64,000 bases of DNA from HdN1 sp964473645 (GCA_964473645.1 CAYYPW010000005.1:201413-265412), one strand, 5' to 3'. Positions 25,442 to 34,606 are shown, counted from the first letter of the stretch. The notes: generated by a model not told the origin, from the letters alone. A program made the numbers and translations.

Positions 25442-28400
25442 GCGGTTTGTTCCTGAAACTGCACGCGTTTTTGTAATCGCGAAATGTACACAAACACCAC
25501 CGGAACCACCAGTAGACTCAAGGCGGTAGAAGTGATCAAACCGCCGATCACGGCGACCGCCATGGGCGTGCGAAAGGCCGATTCCCCGCCAATACCCAAT
25601 GCCAACGGCAGCAAGCCCGCCACCATTGCGACGGTGGTCATGACAATCGGGCGTGCGCGTTTGCGGCAGGCATCGACCAAGGCATCATGCAGGTTCATGC
25701 CCAGGTCACGTTGTGCGACCACTGCAAAATCCACCAACAAGATAGAATTCTTGGTAACGATGCCCAGCAGCATGATCAGGCCGATAAACGTCGGCAAGCC
25801 AAGATCGTAGTTGCCAATCAGCATGGCGACAAAGGCGCCGCCAATCGACATCGGAATGGCGGAAAGTATGGTAATCGGTTGAAACCAATCCTTGAACAGC
25901 AACACCAGGGTGGCGTAAATGAGAAAAATCCCCGCCATTAACGCCAGACCAAAGCTGCCCATCATTTCCGCCAGCACTTGGGCATCACCCGATTCCACAG
26001 TTTGTACACTCGTGGGCATATTTTTGATGGATTCCAGTGCATCACGTACTTCGATTGCGGCCCCCAGGGGGTAGCCACTGAGATCCACCGATATCATGAT
26101 TTGTCGTTGACGGTTATAACGGTCGATCTGGGTGGGGCCGCTTTCCACCGAAAGATCGGCGATGCTGGCGAGTGGCACCAGGCCATAGCGCCCTGGTACG
26201 CGCAGATTGCCAATCGCCTCCAGATCCTGGCGTAATGGGGTGGGCACTTGCACGCGTATATCGAGTTGGCGGCTTTCCAGATTCAGTTTGGACAGGGCGG
26301 CATCAAAATCACCGGCCAATGCGATGCGCAGCGTGTCGCCGATGGCCTGGGTGCTGACACCGCGTTCTGCCGCAAGGGCGGCATTGGGTCGAATGGTGAC
26401 TTCGGCGCGTTCCAGGCTGGCGGTAGAAGTGACGCCATTGAAGTAGGGTAGGTCACGCAGCTCACGTTCGACGTTGCTGGCCGTGGATTTCAGTGCGTCG
26501 GCATTTTGGCCCACGAGCAGGATTTGCAGTTTTTCACCAGGATTGCCGTAACCGATCGACAGGCGTGCGCCGGCAATCTTCTCGAGGCGCGGGCGAATCA
26601 TGTGTTCGAGTTGTTGCTGGGTGGGGCGCGTGCTGCGAGGTGTGAGAACGAGATTGAGCGTGCCTTTGCGCACTTCACCGACGGCGTTAGGGGAGTTAGG
26701 GTTGGCGCGAAAATTACCCACCGAGGTGAACACCGTTTCGATGCCAGGCAGTCCTTCGAGCGAATGGCGAATTTGCTCTGCGGTGGCGACGGTGGTTTCC
26801 AGATTGGTGCCGGGGGGCATTTCGAGGTTTATCACGACAAACCCGAAATCTTCTGGGGGCATGAACGAGGTCGACATCAATGGCACCAGTGACAACGATC
26901 CAATAAAGAACAGAATGCCGCCGAGTAACGTCGTTTTTCGGTGTTTCAGGCACCAGTTGATGCTTTTCATATACAAACGCATCAGCATTCCCTCGGGGGG
27001 CTCTTTGTGGCCTCGCTTGAGAATCCAGATCGCCATCATGGGAGTTACCAGCCGCGCCACCAGAAGAGAGGCAATTACTGCGGCAACGACGGTCCAGCCA
27101 AATTGCTTAAATACCAGGCCAGAAATGCCCGACATGAGCGCGGTGGGCAGAAATACCGCTACCAGTGTGGCCGTCGTGGCTATCACGGCGAGAGCGATTT
27201 CGTTGACGGCATCCATGGTGGCTTCGCGCACGGGTTTGCCTGCGTGCAAGTGGCGGGCAATGTTTTCAACCTCTACCACGGCATCGTCTACGAGAATGCC
27301 CACCACCACGGCAAGCCCCAACAAGGTGATCGTGTTGAGAGAGAAATCACACAGGTACATCACCGCAAAGGCAGGAATGATGGATAACGGCAGAGCTACA
27401 GCGCCTAGCAGGGTGGCACGCCAATCGCGCAGAAACCACCAGATAACAATGACCGCAAGAATGGCGCCTTCGATCAGCATTTGCATGGAGCCTTCATACT
27501 GATTCATGGTGACCTTCACTACTGAGCGAATCAGTGTGATCGAGAGCCCGGGGTGCTGCTTTTCCAGATCGGCGACCACTTTTTCCATGTGATCGGCAAT
27601 TTTCTTTTCGTCATACCCTTTGGTGCGCGCAATATCAAACCCGACCGAGGCTTCACCATTGACCATCGCGACCTGTGTGCGCTCAGCAACAGTGTCCCGC
27701 ACGGTCGCCACTTGATCCAGCCGCAGGGAACGGCCATCCATCAAGGTAATGGGCAAAGCCTCTAGATCCTGGGCGCGTTTGACTGTTGCGAGGGTGCGCA
27801 CGCCTTGTTCACTGCCACCCAATTGACCACGCCCGCCCGAAGTATCTTGCTGCACCTGTTTCAAGGCGCGGGAAATATCTGATGCTGTCACGCCCAACGC
27901 ATTCATTTGCACCGGGTCGACGGTGACCTGCACCTCGCGCGTTACACCGCCTATGCGAATAAAATCGGTCGCGCCCGGTACTGACATGACCGCATGGGCG
28001 ATCACATCATCGGTGAACCATGATAAGGCTTCTTCATCCATGTCCGGATGTGAAACGGCGTAGGTGAGTATTGTGCCGCCGGGGCCGGTGTTGACTTTGG
28101 TGACCTGGGGTTCCTCGACATCGGAAGGCAATACGTTGCGTACGCGATTGATTGCGTCTTTCACATCTTGCAACGCCTCATTGGGCTCGCGTTCCAGTTC
28201 GAATTCGGCGGTGATCGACACACGTCCGTCATTGATGCTGGTGCGTAGATGCCGAATGCCTTGCAGCGTGGCCATAGAATCCTCGACTGGCCTGGCGACT
28301 TCGGTTTCCAGTTGTGCTGGCGCGGCACCGGGTTGCAGCAACACTACCGTGATCATCGGCAAATCCAGATCAGGAAAATTCTGGATATTGGTGTTGCGAA

Positions 28401-28485
28401 ACCCCCAGATGCCAACCACCGTCAGGAAAAAAAACAACAGAATATTGGGGATAGGATTGCGCACAGACCAGGTCGCAAGATTCAT
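25438..28485 (-). CDS. RND multidrug efflux permease (AcrB/HAE1 type)
   Basis: A 1015-residue inner-membrane proton-driven pump with the duplicated RND layout: one helix at the N-terminus (NPIPNILLFFFLTVVGIWGF), a large periplasmic porter domain, six clustered helices including the proton-relay pair in GILVDDAVVEVENIARHL, then the second half repeating the pattern. It lacks the metal-specific motifs of CzcA-type pumps. It overlaps both the adaptor (4 bp) and the TetR gene (4 bp). No outer-membrane channel gene is adjacent, so a TolC-like partner must be supplied elsewhere. The substrates are unknown. Confidence 0.95.
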   Translation of the reverse strand: MNLATWSVRNPIPNILLFFFLTVVGIWGFRNTNIQNFPDLDLPMITVVLLQPGAAPAQLETEVARPVEDSMATLQGIRHLRTSINDGRVSITAEFELEREPNEALQDVKDAINRVRNVLPSDVEEPQVTKVNTGPGGTILTYAVSHPDMDEEALSWFTDDVIAHAVMSVPGATDFIRIGGVTREVQVTVDPVQMNALGVTASDISRALKQVQQDTSGGRGQLGGSEQGVRTLATVKRAQDLEALPITLMDGRSLRLDQVATVRDTVAERTQVAMVNGEASVGFDIARTKGYDEKKIADHMEKVVADLEKQHPGLSITLIRSVVKVTMNQYEGSMQMLIEGAILAVIVIWWFLRDWRATLLGAVALPLSIIPAFAVMYLCDFSLNTITLLGLAVVVGILVDDAVVEVENIARHLHAGKPVREATMDAVNEIALAVIATTATLVAVFLPTALMSGISGLVFKQFGWTVVAAVIASLLVARLVTPMMAIWILKRGHKEPPEGMLMRLYMKSINWCLKHRKTTLLGGILFFIGSLSLVPLMSTSFMPPEDFGFVVINLEMPPGTNLETTVATAEQIRHSLEGLPGIETVFTSVGNFRANPNSPNAVGEVRKGTLNLVLTPRSTRPTQQQLEHMIRPRLEKIAGARLSIGYGNPGEKLQILLVGQNADALKSTASNVERELRDLPYFNGVTSTASLERAEVTIRPNAALAAERGVSTQAIGDTLRIALAGDFDAALSKLNLESRQLDIRVQVPTPLRQDLEAIGNLRVPGRYGLVPLASIADLSVESGPTQIDRYNRQRQIMISVDLSGYPLGAAIEVRDALESIKNMPTSVQTVESGDAQVLAEMMGSFGLALMAGIFLIYATLVLLFKDWFQPITILSAIPMSIGGAFVAMLIGNYDLGLPTFIGLIMLLGIVTKNSILLVDFAVVAQRDLGMNLHDALVDACRKRARPIVMTTVAMVAGLLPLALGIGGESAFRTPMAVAVIGGLITSTALSLLVVPVVFVYISRLQKRVQFQEQTA

Positions 28486-29627
28486 GGCGTTGCCTCTTGC
28501 TGTGACAGACTGGCACCTGTAATGCCCGCGATGGGTGGCGTTTCGGCCAGCCTCACGCGATCGCCATCGACCAGAAAGCCTGCACCGCGTACTGCAATGC
28601 GGTCGTTATCCGTCAGCCCGGCACTTACTTCGATCAGCTTTCCTTCGCGTCGGCCCGTATCGACCGGCACCTGCGTTACCTTGTCATCCGCCGTTACGCG
28701 AAATACGTAGCTGCGGCCATCGCGCAATACCACGGCTTCGGTAGGCACCACCAAGGATGTCTGTTCAGCCAGTTGTATCATGCCGCTGGCATACATGCCC
28801 GCACGGGCGTCGCTGCGGGTATTACTACTAGTGTTGCTGCTTGTATTAAGAGCCACATAGGCCAGCCCGAGACGCGATTGTGGATCGAGTGCGGGCGCCA
28901 GTTGTCGAATCGTGCCGGTGATGGATTTTCCGCCGGGTAGGGTGACCGTTACCGCTTGCCCAATCGCAACCTGTGCCAGTTGTTGCGCATTCAGTTGTGC
29001 ATGCCACTCCAAGCGCTGCTGACGTATCAGACGAAACAATTCGGTGCCTGCGGTGGATACTTGCCCCAACGTCGCATGGCGTGATGCAATCACACCGTCA
29101 TCAACGGCGCGCACTTCGCAATCCTTTAAACGAATCTCCAACGCGGTTAATTGCGCTTGCGCCATCTCGCGTTGGGCGTCCGCCATCTCCACTTGGGTTT
29201 GCGCCAGTTGTAAATCCTGCTCGCTGATCGCGCCCTTGCCCTGCATGCGCAAAATGCGCTCGTGATTGGCGGTGGCCTGTTTGGCATTGGCCGATGCCTG
29301 CGCCAGATTGGCACGGGCTTGCGCCAGTTCAGCATTCACAATGCGCGTGTCGAAGCGTGCTAGCAGTTGTCCCTGCTTTACTTGATCACCGACATCGGCA
29401 TGCAGCGTCATTAACGTCACCCCGTTGACCTTGGCGCTGATAATGGCCTCTTGCCAGGCGGTGATCTGGCCTTGTGCTTCAATCGCCCGGGTGAGGGTAT
29501 GCGGTTGCACTTGCGCGGTGGTGATGGTCATGGCCGCTTTGGCGGAGGGGGCGGCGGTGTCGGGTTTCGGGCTACAGCCAGTCAGCGCCGCGATGGCGGT
29601 AAAGGCAAGGAGGTGAAACGCTTTCAT
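28482..29627 (-). CDS. RND efflux periplasmic adaptor lipoprotein
   Basis: The chosen ATG yields a 381-residue lipoprotein (signal MKAFHLLAFTAIAALTGC). The order is membrane-fusion-protein typical: a first lipoyl half, an alanine/glutamine-rich helical hairpin (about residues 95-170, coiled coil), the second lipoyl half with beta-barrel (DGVIASRHATLGQVSTAGTEL), and a membrane-proximal domain. A short in-frame repeat of NTSS/NTRSD around nt 28805-28850 inserts a Ser/Thr/Asn stretch into the barrel. It bridges the pump to an outer-membrane channel. It is the first gene of the operon and lies just behind two operators. Confidence 0.93.
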   Translation of the reverse strand: MKAFHLLAFTAIAALTGCSPKPDTAAPSAKAAMTITTAQVQPHTLTRAIEAQGQITAWQEAIISAKVNGVTLMTLHADVGDQVKQGQLLARFDTRIVNAELAQARANLAQASANAKQATANHERILRMQGKGAISEQDLQLAQTQVEMADAQREMAQAQLTALEIRLKDCEVRAVDDGVIASRHATLGQVSTAGTELFRLIRQQRLEWHAQLNAQQLAQVAIGQAVTVTLPGGKSITGTIRQLAPALDPQSRLGLAYVALNTSSNTSSNTRSDARAGMYASGMIQLAEQTSLVVPTEAVVLRDGRSYVFRVTADDKVTQVPVDTGRREGKLIEVSAGLTDNDRIAVRGAGFLVDGDRVRLAETPPIAGITGASLSQQEATP

Positions 29628-29656
29628 CTCGGGCTCCGGGGTCGGTTCGGATTTTT

Positions 29657-29700
29657 TTGGTTGTTTAACCAAGATTAACCCGGTTTGGTTGAATAACCAA
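29657..29700 (-). promoter_or_regulatory. Duplicated TetR-type operator of the efflux operon
   Basis: Two perfect inverted repeats of the form TTGGTT-N4-AACCAA lie at 29657-29672 and 29685-29700, 28 bases apart. A related AACC-C-GGTT core lies between them. They are 30-73 bases upstream of the adaptor start, where a repressor would block transcription. Confidence 0.72.
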
Positions 29701-29829
29701 AGCTCTTTTTGGCGGAGGATTGATCATTTATAGGGGCGAACCATAGAAAGACATCCTCAGAACCACCCGCCCCGACGGAGGTGTTCTGGATTGAGGGGGT
29801 GTTGGTGGCAGTTAAGCGGTTTGAGTGGG

Positions 29830-30753
29830 CTAGTCGGTTGCGGAGGGGAGAGAGGCCTGACCGGTGTTATCCATCCAGAGATGCGTCACACCAAGATCTT
29901 GCAGCCAGGCAATGCCCTCACGCTCTTTCAGCATGGCAATCGTGCACATTGATCCGGCGATAATGCATTGACTGGCAACCACCGTGACGGCGGCAAGCCC
30001 TTGGACGGGCCAACCAGTTTTAGGGGAGAGAATATGGCAATACCTGGCCCCGTCACGTTCGAAAAAACGTTCGTAGTCGCCGCTGCTGGCCAGGCCGCCT
30101 TGCATTAATTGCACGCTGCCAAAGTGTTGTCCCGGTTGACGTGGATGTCGAATCTTGATGAGCCAGGGAGTACCGTCAGGGTGCGGGCCAATGGCATGCA
30201 TATCGCCCCCCAAGCTGATAATGCCATGTTGGATTCCGTGGCGGGCGCACAGGCCTGCGGCACAATCCGCCGCATATTCTTTGACAATGCCGCCCAAATC
30301 CAACGCCATGCCGGGTCTGGCAAAATGGAGTTGGTGGTGCTCGCGTGTCACCAGTCGCCAGCCGACGCGTGCTAAGACGCCACTGAGTTGTGTCGTTGTC
30401 GGAATCAGCGCTGTTTCAAAATCCCAGACCTCGCGCAAAACGCCTGCGGTGATATCAAACAAGCCATCACTTTGTTGAAAACAGGTATCGGCATAGTCCA
30501 GCAGGGCAGCGCATTCGGCGTCAATATCGCAGGTGCCGCCAGTACGCGCTGCCTGATTGATCCGATCGAGAAAGTTACCGGGAATAAAGCGAGAATATTT
30601 TTGTTCCAAGCGATCGATTTCTGCGGTGGCGAGACAGATGATGTGCGCCGCATGCTTGGCGTTTTCAGCATACAAACGGATTTCGCACGGCGAACCCATC
30701 GCTTTGAATTCGAACGTGCAAAGCTGCAGACGCCTGCCTTCAGAATCTGCCAT
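29830..30753 (-). CDS. apbE: ApbE-family FAD:protein FMN transferase (variant)
   Basis: A 307-residue ApbE-type enzyme, which covalently attaches FMN to Thr or Ser of a target protein. Family motifs are visible: FKAMGSPCEIRLYAE, YSRFIPGNFLDRIN, DGLFDITAGVLREVW, MALDLGGIVKEYAAD, and a C-terminal HILSPKTGWPVQG. At the usual metal-binding ADALAT-like site the sequence reads AGSMCT, so Asp is replaced by Gly while Thr is kept, and the usual DPxTG motif reads SPKTG. No signal peptide or lipobox is seen. It overlaps the DUF3570 gene by 14 bases and is the last gene of the TlpA-DUF4266-DUF3570-ApbE operon, so DUF3570 is its likely substrate. Confidence 0.87.
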   Translation of the reverse strand: MADSEGRRLQLCTFEFKAMGSPCEIRLYAENAKHAAHIICLATAEIDRLEQKYSRFIPGNFLDRINQAARTGGTCDIDAECAALLDYADTCFQQSDGLFDITAGVLREVWDFETALIPTTTQLSGVLARVGWRLVTREHHQLHFARPGMALDLGGIVKEYAADCAAGLCARHGIQHGIISLGGDMHAIGPHPDGTPWLIKIRHPRQPGQHFGSVQLMQGGLASSGDYERFFERDGARYCHILSPKTGWPVQGLAAVTVVASQCIIAGSMCTIAMLKEREGIAWLQDLGVTHLWMDNTGQASLPSATD

Positions 30754-32083
30754 CGAGACTCACGCTGAGCATCTGGGCGCGAAAATCATCAATATCATTG
30801 CCTTTGCTGGTGCCGCCCCAGGCATAGTCGTATTTTCGGTCATAGTTCTCGTAGCTGGCGGTTGCGGTAATATCGGGCGTTATCAGCACCGAAAGCTCGA
30901 GTTTTTTCGACAGTGCCCCAAACCCGGCCAGCCGATAATCGCTGGAGATATAGCCATCAGCCGGGATGCTCTCAAAAAAGGTATCGTAGAAAAAGGCACT
31001 TTTTTGAGTGTAATAACGCAATCCCGGCGATAACTGAATGCCTAACCCCAGATCGATATTCAGCTTGGTTTCCAGCGTGTGGGAATCCGCCTGCCATTCA
31101 TCTTGCGCGTAGCGGTAATCTGTGTGCAATGCCGCGTCTAACGGGGCGAAATAGTGGCTGACCCGCCCCATGGCAATCCACTGATCCCGCTGCGAAGGCC
31201 GATTATCTTTCACGATGCCAAATACACTCGACGATAACCAAGGGATATCAATCTGCGGGGAGGTATTCAGCAATTCTGTTATGCCCGACTCGTTCAAAAA
31301 ACGAATCACCCCTGCATCGACCAGAAAACGGAACATGCCAGCGATATCGAGAATACCTCGGTAATCAAACAGGCCTTCGTCGACAACATAGGATTTCTTG
31401 TACGGATCAGACAATGAACCGCTGCTGTGGGAATAGGTAAGATTGAATTGCACCACTGTATCGCGATTGATCACCTGGCTGATCCCGGCCATCCATTCCT
31501 GTTTTTCGCGCGAATTGTAAACTGTGGGTTCTTCGAGTAGAACGGCAGGATTATAGGAGTTCCACACTCTGTCGTCGTTGTACGCGGCACCCAATGCTAG
31601 GGTGGTTGCCTTGTTGTTGTAACTGCGCCGAAAATCGATGCTCACGTACGTTGATTGGTAATCGTCTTCGGTGGAATCGCCAATTTTTATGCCGCCATAA
31701 TTTCTGTCACCGTAATAGCCCAGCATGCCTTCATAAATGTCGCGTCTGTCCTGAATCGAGGCGCCGGTTTCCAGAAATTGGTGGGGTTTTGCCTCTTTGT
31801 CGAGAAAATTCACTACTGGTGATGCGCCGCTGGTCATGTCGCGTATGGCATTGAATCCAACCTCAAGACGCTCGCCGACCGGCACTAGTGCAGAAATCTG
31901 ATCGGTTTTGATCGTCATGCGTTGGTTTGATTCTTCATACTCGGCATGTTGCACGGTCACTTTGCTTTGCTCGGCGCGATAGCTGCCTTCTGCCGCTTGC
32001 GCAGCAATGCCTGGCAAGCTGAGAGCGGCCGTTATAAAGGCGGTCAGTGCGTTGGTGCTCTTGTCAGTTGCAGCCACAACCAC
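30740..32083 (-). CDS. DUF3570 outer-membrane-like protein, probable flavinylation target
   Basis: A 447-residue exported protein with an N-terminal signal ending GIAAQAAEG. The rest is beta-rich with alternating polar/aromatic strands and ends in an aromatic (DGRF), as expected of an outer-membrane barrel. Residues 82-88 read D-M-T-S-G-A-S, fitting the ApbE target consensus Dxx(S/T)GA(T/S), with S88 as possible FMN acceptor; the codons lie around 31820-31840. The start is GTG, either at 32083 or two codons later, and overlaps the DUF4266 end by 20 bases. The family function is not established. A flavin-bearing outer-membrane redox protein is inference from the motif and the adjacent apbE. 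Confidence 0.82.
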   Translation of the reverse strand: MVVAATDKSTNALTAFITAALSLPGIAAQAAEGSYRAEQSKVTVQHAEYEESNQRMTIKTDQISALVPVGERLEVGFNAIRDMTSGASPVVNFLDKEAKPHQFLETGASIQDRRDIYEGMLGYYGDRNYGGIKIGDSTEDDYQSTYVSIDFRRSYNNKATTLALGAAYNDDRVWNSYNPAVLLEEPTVYNSREKQEWMAGISQVINRDTVVQFNLTYSHSSGSLSDPYKKSYVVDEGLFDYRGILDIAGMFRFLVDAGVIRFLNESGITELLNTSPQIDIPWLSSSVFGIVKDNRPSQRDQWIAMGRVSHYFAPLDAALHTDYRYAQDEWQADSHTLETKLNIDLGLGIQLSPGLRYYTQKSAFFYDTFFESIPADGYISSDYRLAGFGALSKKLELSVLITPDITATASYENYDRKYDYAWGGTSKGNDIDDFRAQMLSVSLDGRF

Positions 32084-32282
32084 CTGCCCCTATGCCATAA
32101 CCGCCTGCGGTGGCTTCTTTTGATGAGTAGGCGTGTTGTTCGAGCGCGGCTTGTGCTGCAGTGGCATCTCGCACCATCACGCGTTTGGCGAGATTACCGC
32201 GCTGCCAGGGCGCGACTTTTTCCATGGCGCAACCGGTGAGGGATAGCGCGACAAGGAGGATTAACACCCGCGTTGCGTTCAT
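32064..32282 (-). CDS. DUF4266 small lipoprotein
   Basis: A 72-residue lipoprotein: signal and lipobox VALSLTGC, a short conserved KVAPWQRGNLAKRVMVRD segment, and the family-typical Gly/Cys-rich tail GGYGIGAGGCGCN. It starts two bases after the TlpA stop and overlaps the DUF3570 gene, so the three are translationally coupled. The invariant GCGCN end suggests a disulphide, a metal site, or a substrate for the neighbouring thioredoxin-like protein. No function is known. Confidence 0.82.
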   Translation of the reverse strand: MNATRVLILLVALSLTGCAMEKVAPWQRGNLAKRVMVRDATAAQAALEQHAYSSKEATAGGYGIGAGGCGCN

Positions 32283-32284
32283 GC

Positions 32285-32803
32285 TTATTTTCCGCTGATG
32301 GCTTGAGCGATTTTCTGGCGAATAATGTTTTCGTCTGCTTTACGAAACCCTTTGTGTGAGTAAAGGAGTTCACCTTTGCGTCCCAGTACGAAAGAGGAGG
32401 GCATTCCTTCTACATTGAATTCAGTGGGACAGGTACCTGTGGTGTCCAGTGCTACTTGAAATTCGGCGGGCGTTTTTTTCAGAAAATCGAGCGCATCCTG
32501 TTTGTTTTCATCCACGCTGATGCCCACCATGACCAGATCGTTTTCGCTGAATTCCTTGCGCAACTGGTTCAATAGCGGAAACGAATAACGGCAGGGTTCG
32601 CACCATGACGCCCAAAAATCGACATAAACAATTTTACCTTGCAGCGATTTCAGGTCGATTTTTTCAGCCGTAGTCAAATGGATTGGTGCACAGTTTTTGA
32701 TGGAGGTCGTTTGGCTGGCTTCAGCAAAACACAAGCCGCTCAACAGAAAGAGGATGCTGACACGCAAGAGGTGAAGACGAAAAAAACGACTGATAAGTTT
32801 CAT
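32285..32803 (-). CDS. TlpA-like periplasmic thioredoxin
   Basis: A 172-residue exported thioredoxin-fold protein with signal RFFRLHLLRVSILFLLSGLCFAEA, the redox motif WASWCEPCR and the cis-proline loop EGMPSSF. Two additional cysteines lie outside the motif (IKNCAP and TGTCP). It is the first gene of the four-gene operon with DUF4266, DUF3570 and ApbE, and probably maintains the thiol state of a partner such as the Cys-tailed DUF4266 lipoprotein. GTG four codons upstream is an alternative start. The 255 bases upstream (32804-33057) contain no other gene. Confidence 0.87.
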   Translation of the reverse strand: MKLISRFFRLHLLRVSILFLLSGLCFAEASQTTSIKNCAPIHLTTAEKIDLKSLQGKIVYVDFWASWCEPCRYSFPLLNQLRKEFSENDLVMVGISVDENKQDALDFLKKTPAEFQVALDTTGTCPTEFNVEGMPSSFVLGRKGELLYSHKGFRKADENIIRQKIAQAISGK

Positions 32804-33057
32804 GCGGGGCCACACAGTGTCTACTGAATTGGTGGGTTTTCTGTCGGGTTATGCTGGGCATTCCCGCCTGGTGGCGACCCTTGTACCACATTTTATGCAC
32901 CCGATTGGGATACTTGTGCCGCAAAAGCCGCATCTGGGGGTCAAAAACACCGTATAGACAGAAAGGGCAGGATCAGGAGGGCATCTCACGATGCTGGCGG
33001 CCTTGGGCCAGTGGTCGAAGCTGTAATAGCAATGAATGCGGCATTCAAAAATGGCGT

Positions 33058-34578
33058 TTACGTGCGATATCGCCAAACTTGATAATTGATCATGTCGAAT
33101 CGACTCAGCTGCTGGCGAAGTGTGGAGATCGTCCATGGCCATGAAGCGACGTTTTTGCCATTTTTGTCGAGATAATAGCTAACGCAGTTTCCGCTGGTCC
33201 ATACCGTTCCTTCCAATCCTTTCTGCACGCGACGATTGTAATCTTGCAACAGCGTTTCGGGCAGTTGAATGACTTCCACGCGGGCAGCATCGGCCCGCTT
33301 TATTGCATCGACGATATAGCAGCTCTGCCATTCCGCCACGCTGATAAAAGAGGTGTATGCGACAATGTTCGGCCCCACCATGAAAAATGCGTTGGGCATG
33401 TTGCGCGTCGTGGTTCCCAGATACGCTTCGTGGCCGCGTTGATCCCATTCATCCGACAGGCGCTCGCCGTTGCTGTTAATGATTTTTTTTGCAATGGGCG
33501 GATTCAGCACATCGAAGCCGGTTCCAAAGATAATCACGTCTACTGCATGTTCGCTACCGTCGCCGGCAACGACGCGATTGCCTTCCACCCGTGTAAAAGC
33601 CCCGTGAATGAGCGATACATTGTCTTTTGCCAAGGTGGAATACCAGGTGTTGGAAAAAAGAATGCGCTTGCAGCCGATGGTAAAATTCGGGGTCACTTTT
33701 TTACGCAATACGGGATCTGGCACCCATTGCGCCAGTAGCTTTTTTGCCAAAGGTTCGAGTGCTTCGAATAGCTCTGGGTGCAACAACCCATAATTGATGC
33801 CAAGCAGTAATGTCTGAATGCTGCCTCTCTCCAGTTTCATCAAGGCCGGAAAATGGCGGCGAATTGATTTAACCGGAGGGCTCATGCGCGGGTTCGGGCG
33901 CGGAAATACCCAAGGCGCCGTGCGCTGAAACACATAGAGCTTGCTAACCTTTTTCTGGATTTCCGGCACAAATTGAATGGCTGATGCCCCTGTGCCAATC
34001 ACTGCGACACGATTATTCGTTAAATCGACATCATGACGCCAACGTGCCGAATGAAAAACCGGCCCTGAAAACTTATCCAGCCCAGGAATTTTTGGCAGTG
34101 AGGGTTCCGTGATCGGCCCGGTTGCAAAAATGACGAATTGAGCCCGATATTCTCCTTTATTTGTGCTGATCAGCCAGTGTCGCTCCTCTTCAAGCCAGCG
34201 TGTTTCGGTAACATCGGTGTTCAGCTGCAGGAAAGCCCCCAGGTGCATTTTTTCCAGGGTGTTCTCAATGTAGGCTTGTATCTCGGGCTGCTTGGCAAAC
34301 GCATAATTCCATTCCGCACTCGGATTGAACGAGTAGGAATAGAATACTGATGGCACATCGCAACCACAGCCAGGGTAGGTGTTTTCGCGCCAGGTTCCCC
34401 CCGGGCGATCCGCTTTTTCGAGAATGACAAAATCGTTGATGCCGCTTTCCATTAGCTTGACGGCGACAGCAATCCCAGATAAACCACAGCCGATGACGAG
34501 GGTCTTATACACTTTTTTGTCGCTCAAGTGTTTCATAGAGGATTTCATCAAAGAGGATTTCATCGAGACGGATTCCAT
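33058..34578 (-). CDS. Flavin-containing monooxygenase, Baeyer-Villiger type
   Basis: About 506 residues. The FAD-binding motif is VIGCGLSGIAVA, the NADPH motif is VIGTGASAIQF, and the Baeyer-Villiger fingerprint FSGPVFHSARW fits FxGxxxHxxxW. These enzymes insert oxygen into ketones or oxidise N/S centres using NADPH and O2. The N-terminus is ambiguous: four in-frame ATGs (34578, 34563, 34548, 34536) arise from a 15-bp tandem repeat, and the first is preferred because it follows the hydrolase stop by 28 bases. It is the third gene of an operon with an SDR and a PF10118-type hydrolase, opposite a TetR gene. Confidence 0.92.
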   Translation of the reverse strand: MESVSMKSSLMKSSMKHLSDKKVYKTLVIGCGLSGIAVAVKLMESGINDFVILEKADRPGGTWRENTYPGCGCDVPSVFYSYSFNPSAEWNYAFAKQPEIQAYIENTLEKMHLGAFLQLNTDVTETRWLEEERHWLISTNKGEYRAQFVIFATGPITEPSLPKIPGLDKFSGPVFHSARWRHDVDLTNNRVAVIGTGASAIQFVPEIQKKVSKLYVFQRTAPWVFPRPNPRMSPPVKSIRRHFPALMKLERGSIQTLLLGINYGLLHPELFEALEPLAKKLLAQWVPDPVLRKKVTPNFTIGCKRILFSNTWYSTLAKDNVSLIHGAFTRVEGNRVVAGDGSEHAVDVIIFGTGFDVLNPPIAKKIINSNGERLSDEWDQRGHEAYLGTTTRNMPNAFFMVGPNIVAYTSFISVAEWQSCYIVDAIKRADAARVEVIQLPETLLQDYNRRVQKGLEGTVWTSGNCVSYYLDKNGKNVASWPWTISTLRQQLSRFDMINYQVWRYRT

Positions 34579-34581
34579 CAA
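34537..34581 (-). repeat. Three 15-bp tandem repeats at the monooxygenase start
   Basis: Units close to TTGATGAAATCCTCT repeat three times in frame, each supplying an ATG and encoding M-(K/E)-S-(S/V)-(L/S). Slippage here would change the N-terminus by five residues without breaking the frame. Confidence 0.7.
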
Positions 34582-34606
34582 GAAGGTTGCCTTCAAATGC
34601 AGTTTG

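Noticed and set aside
26600..27502. Plus-strand 300-codon frame inside the RND pump gene
   Set aside because: Antisense shadow of a well-supported transporter; its codon pattern mirrors the pump.
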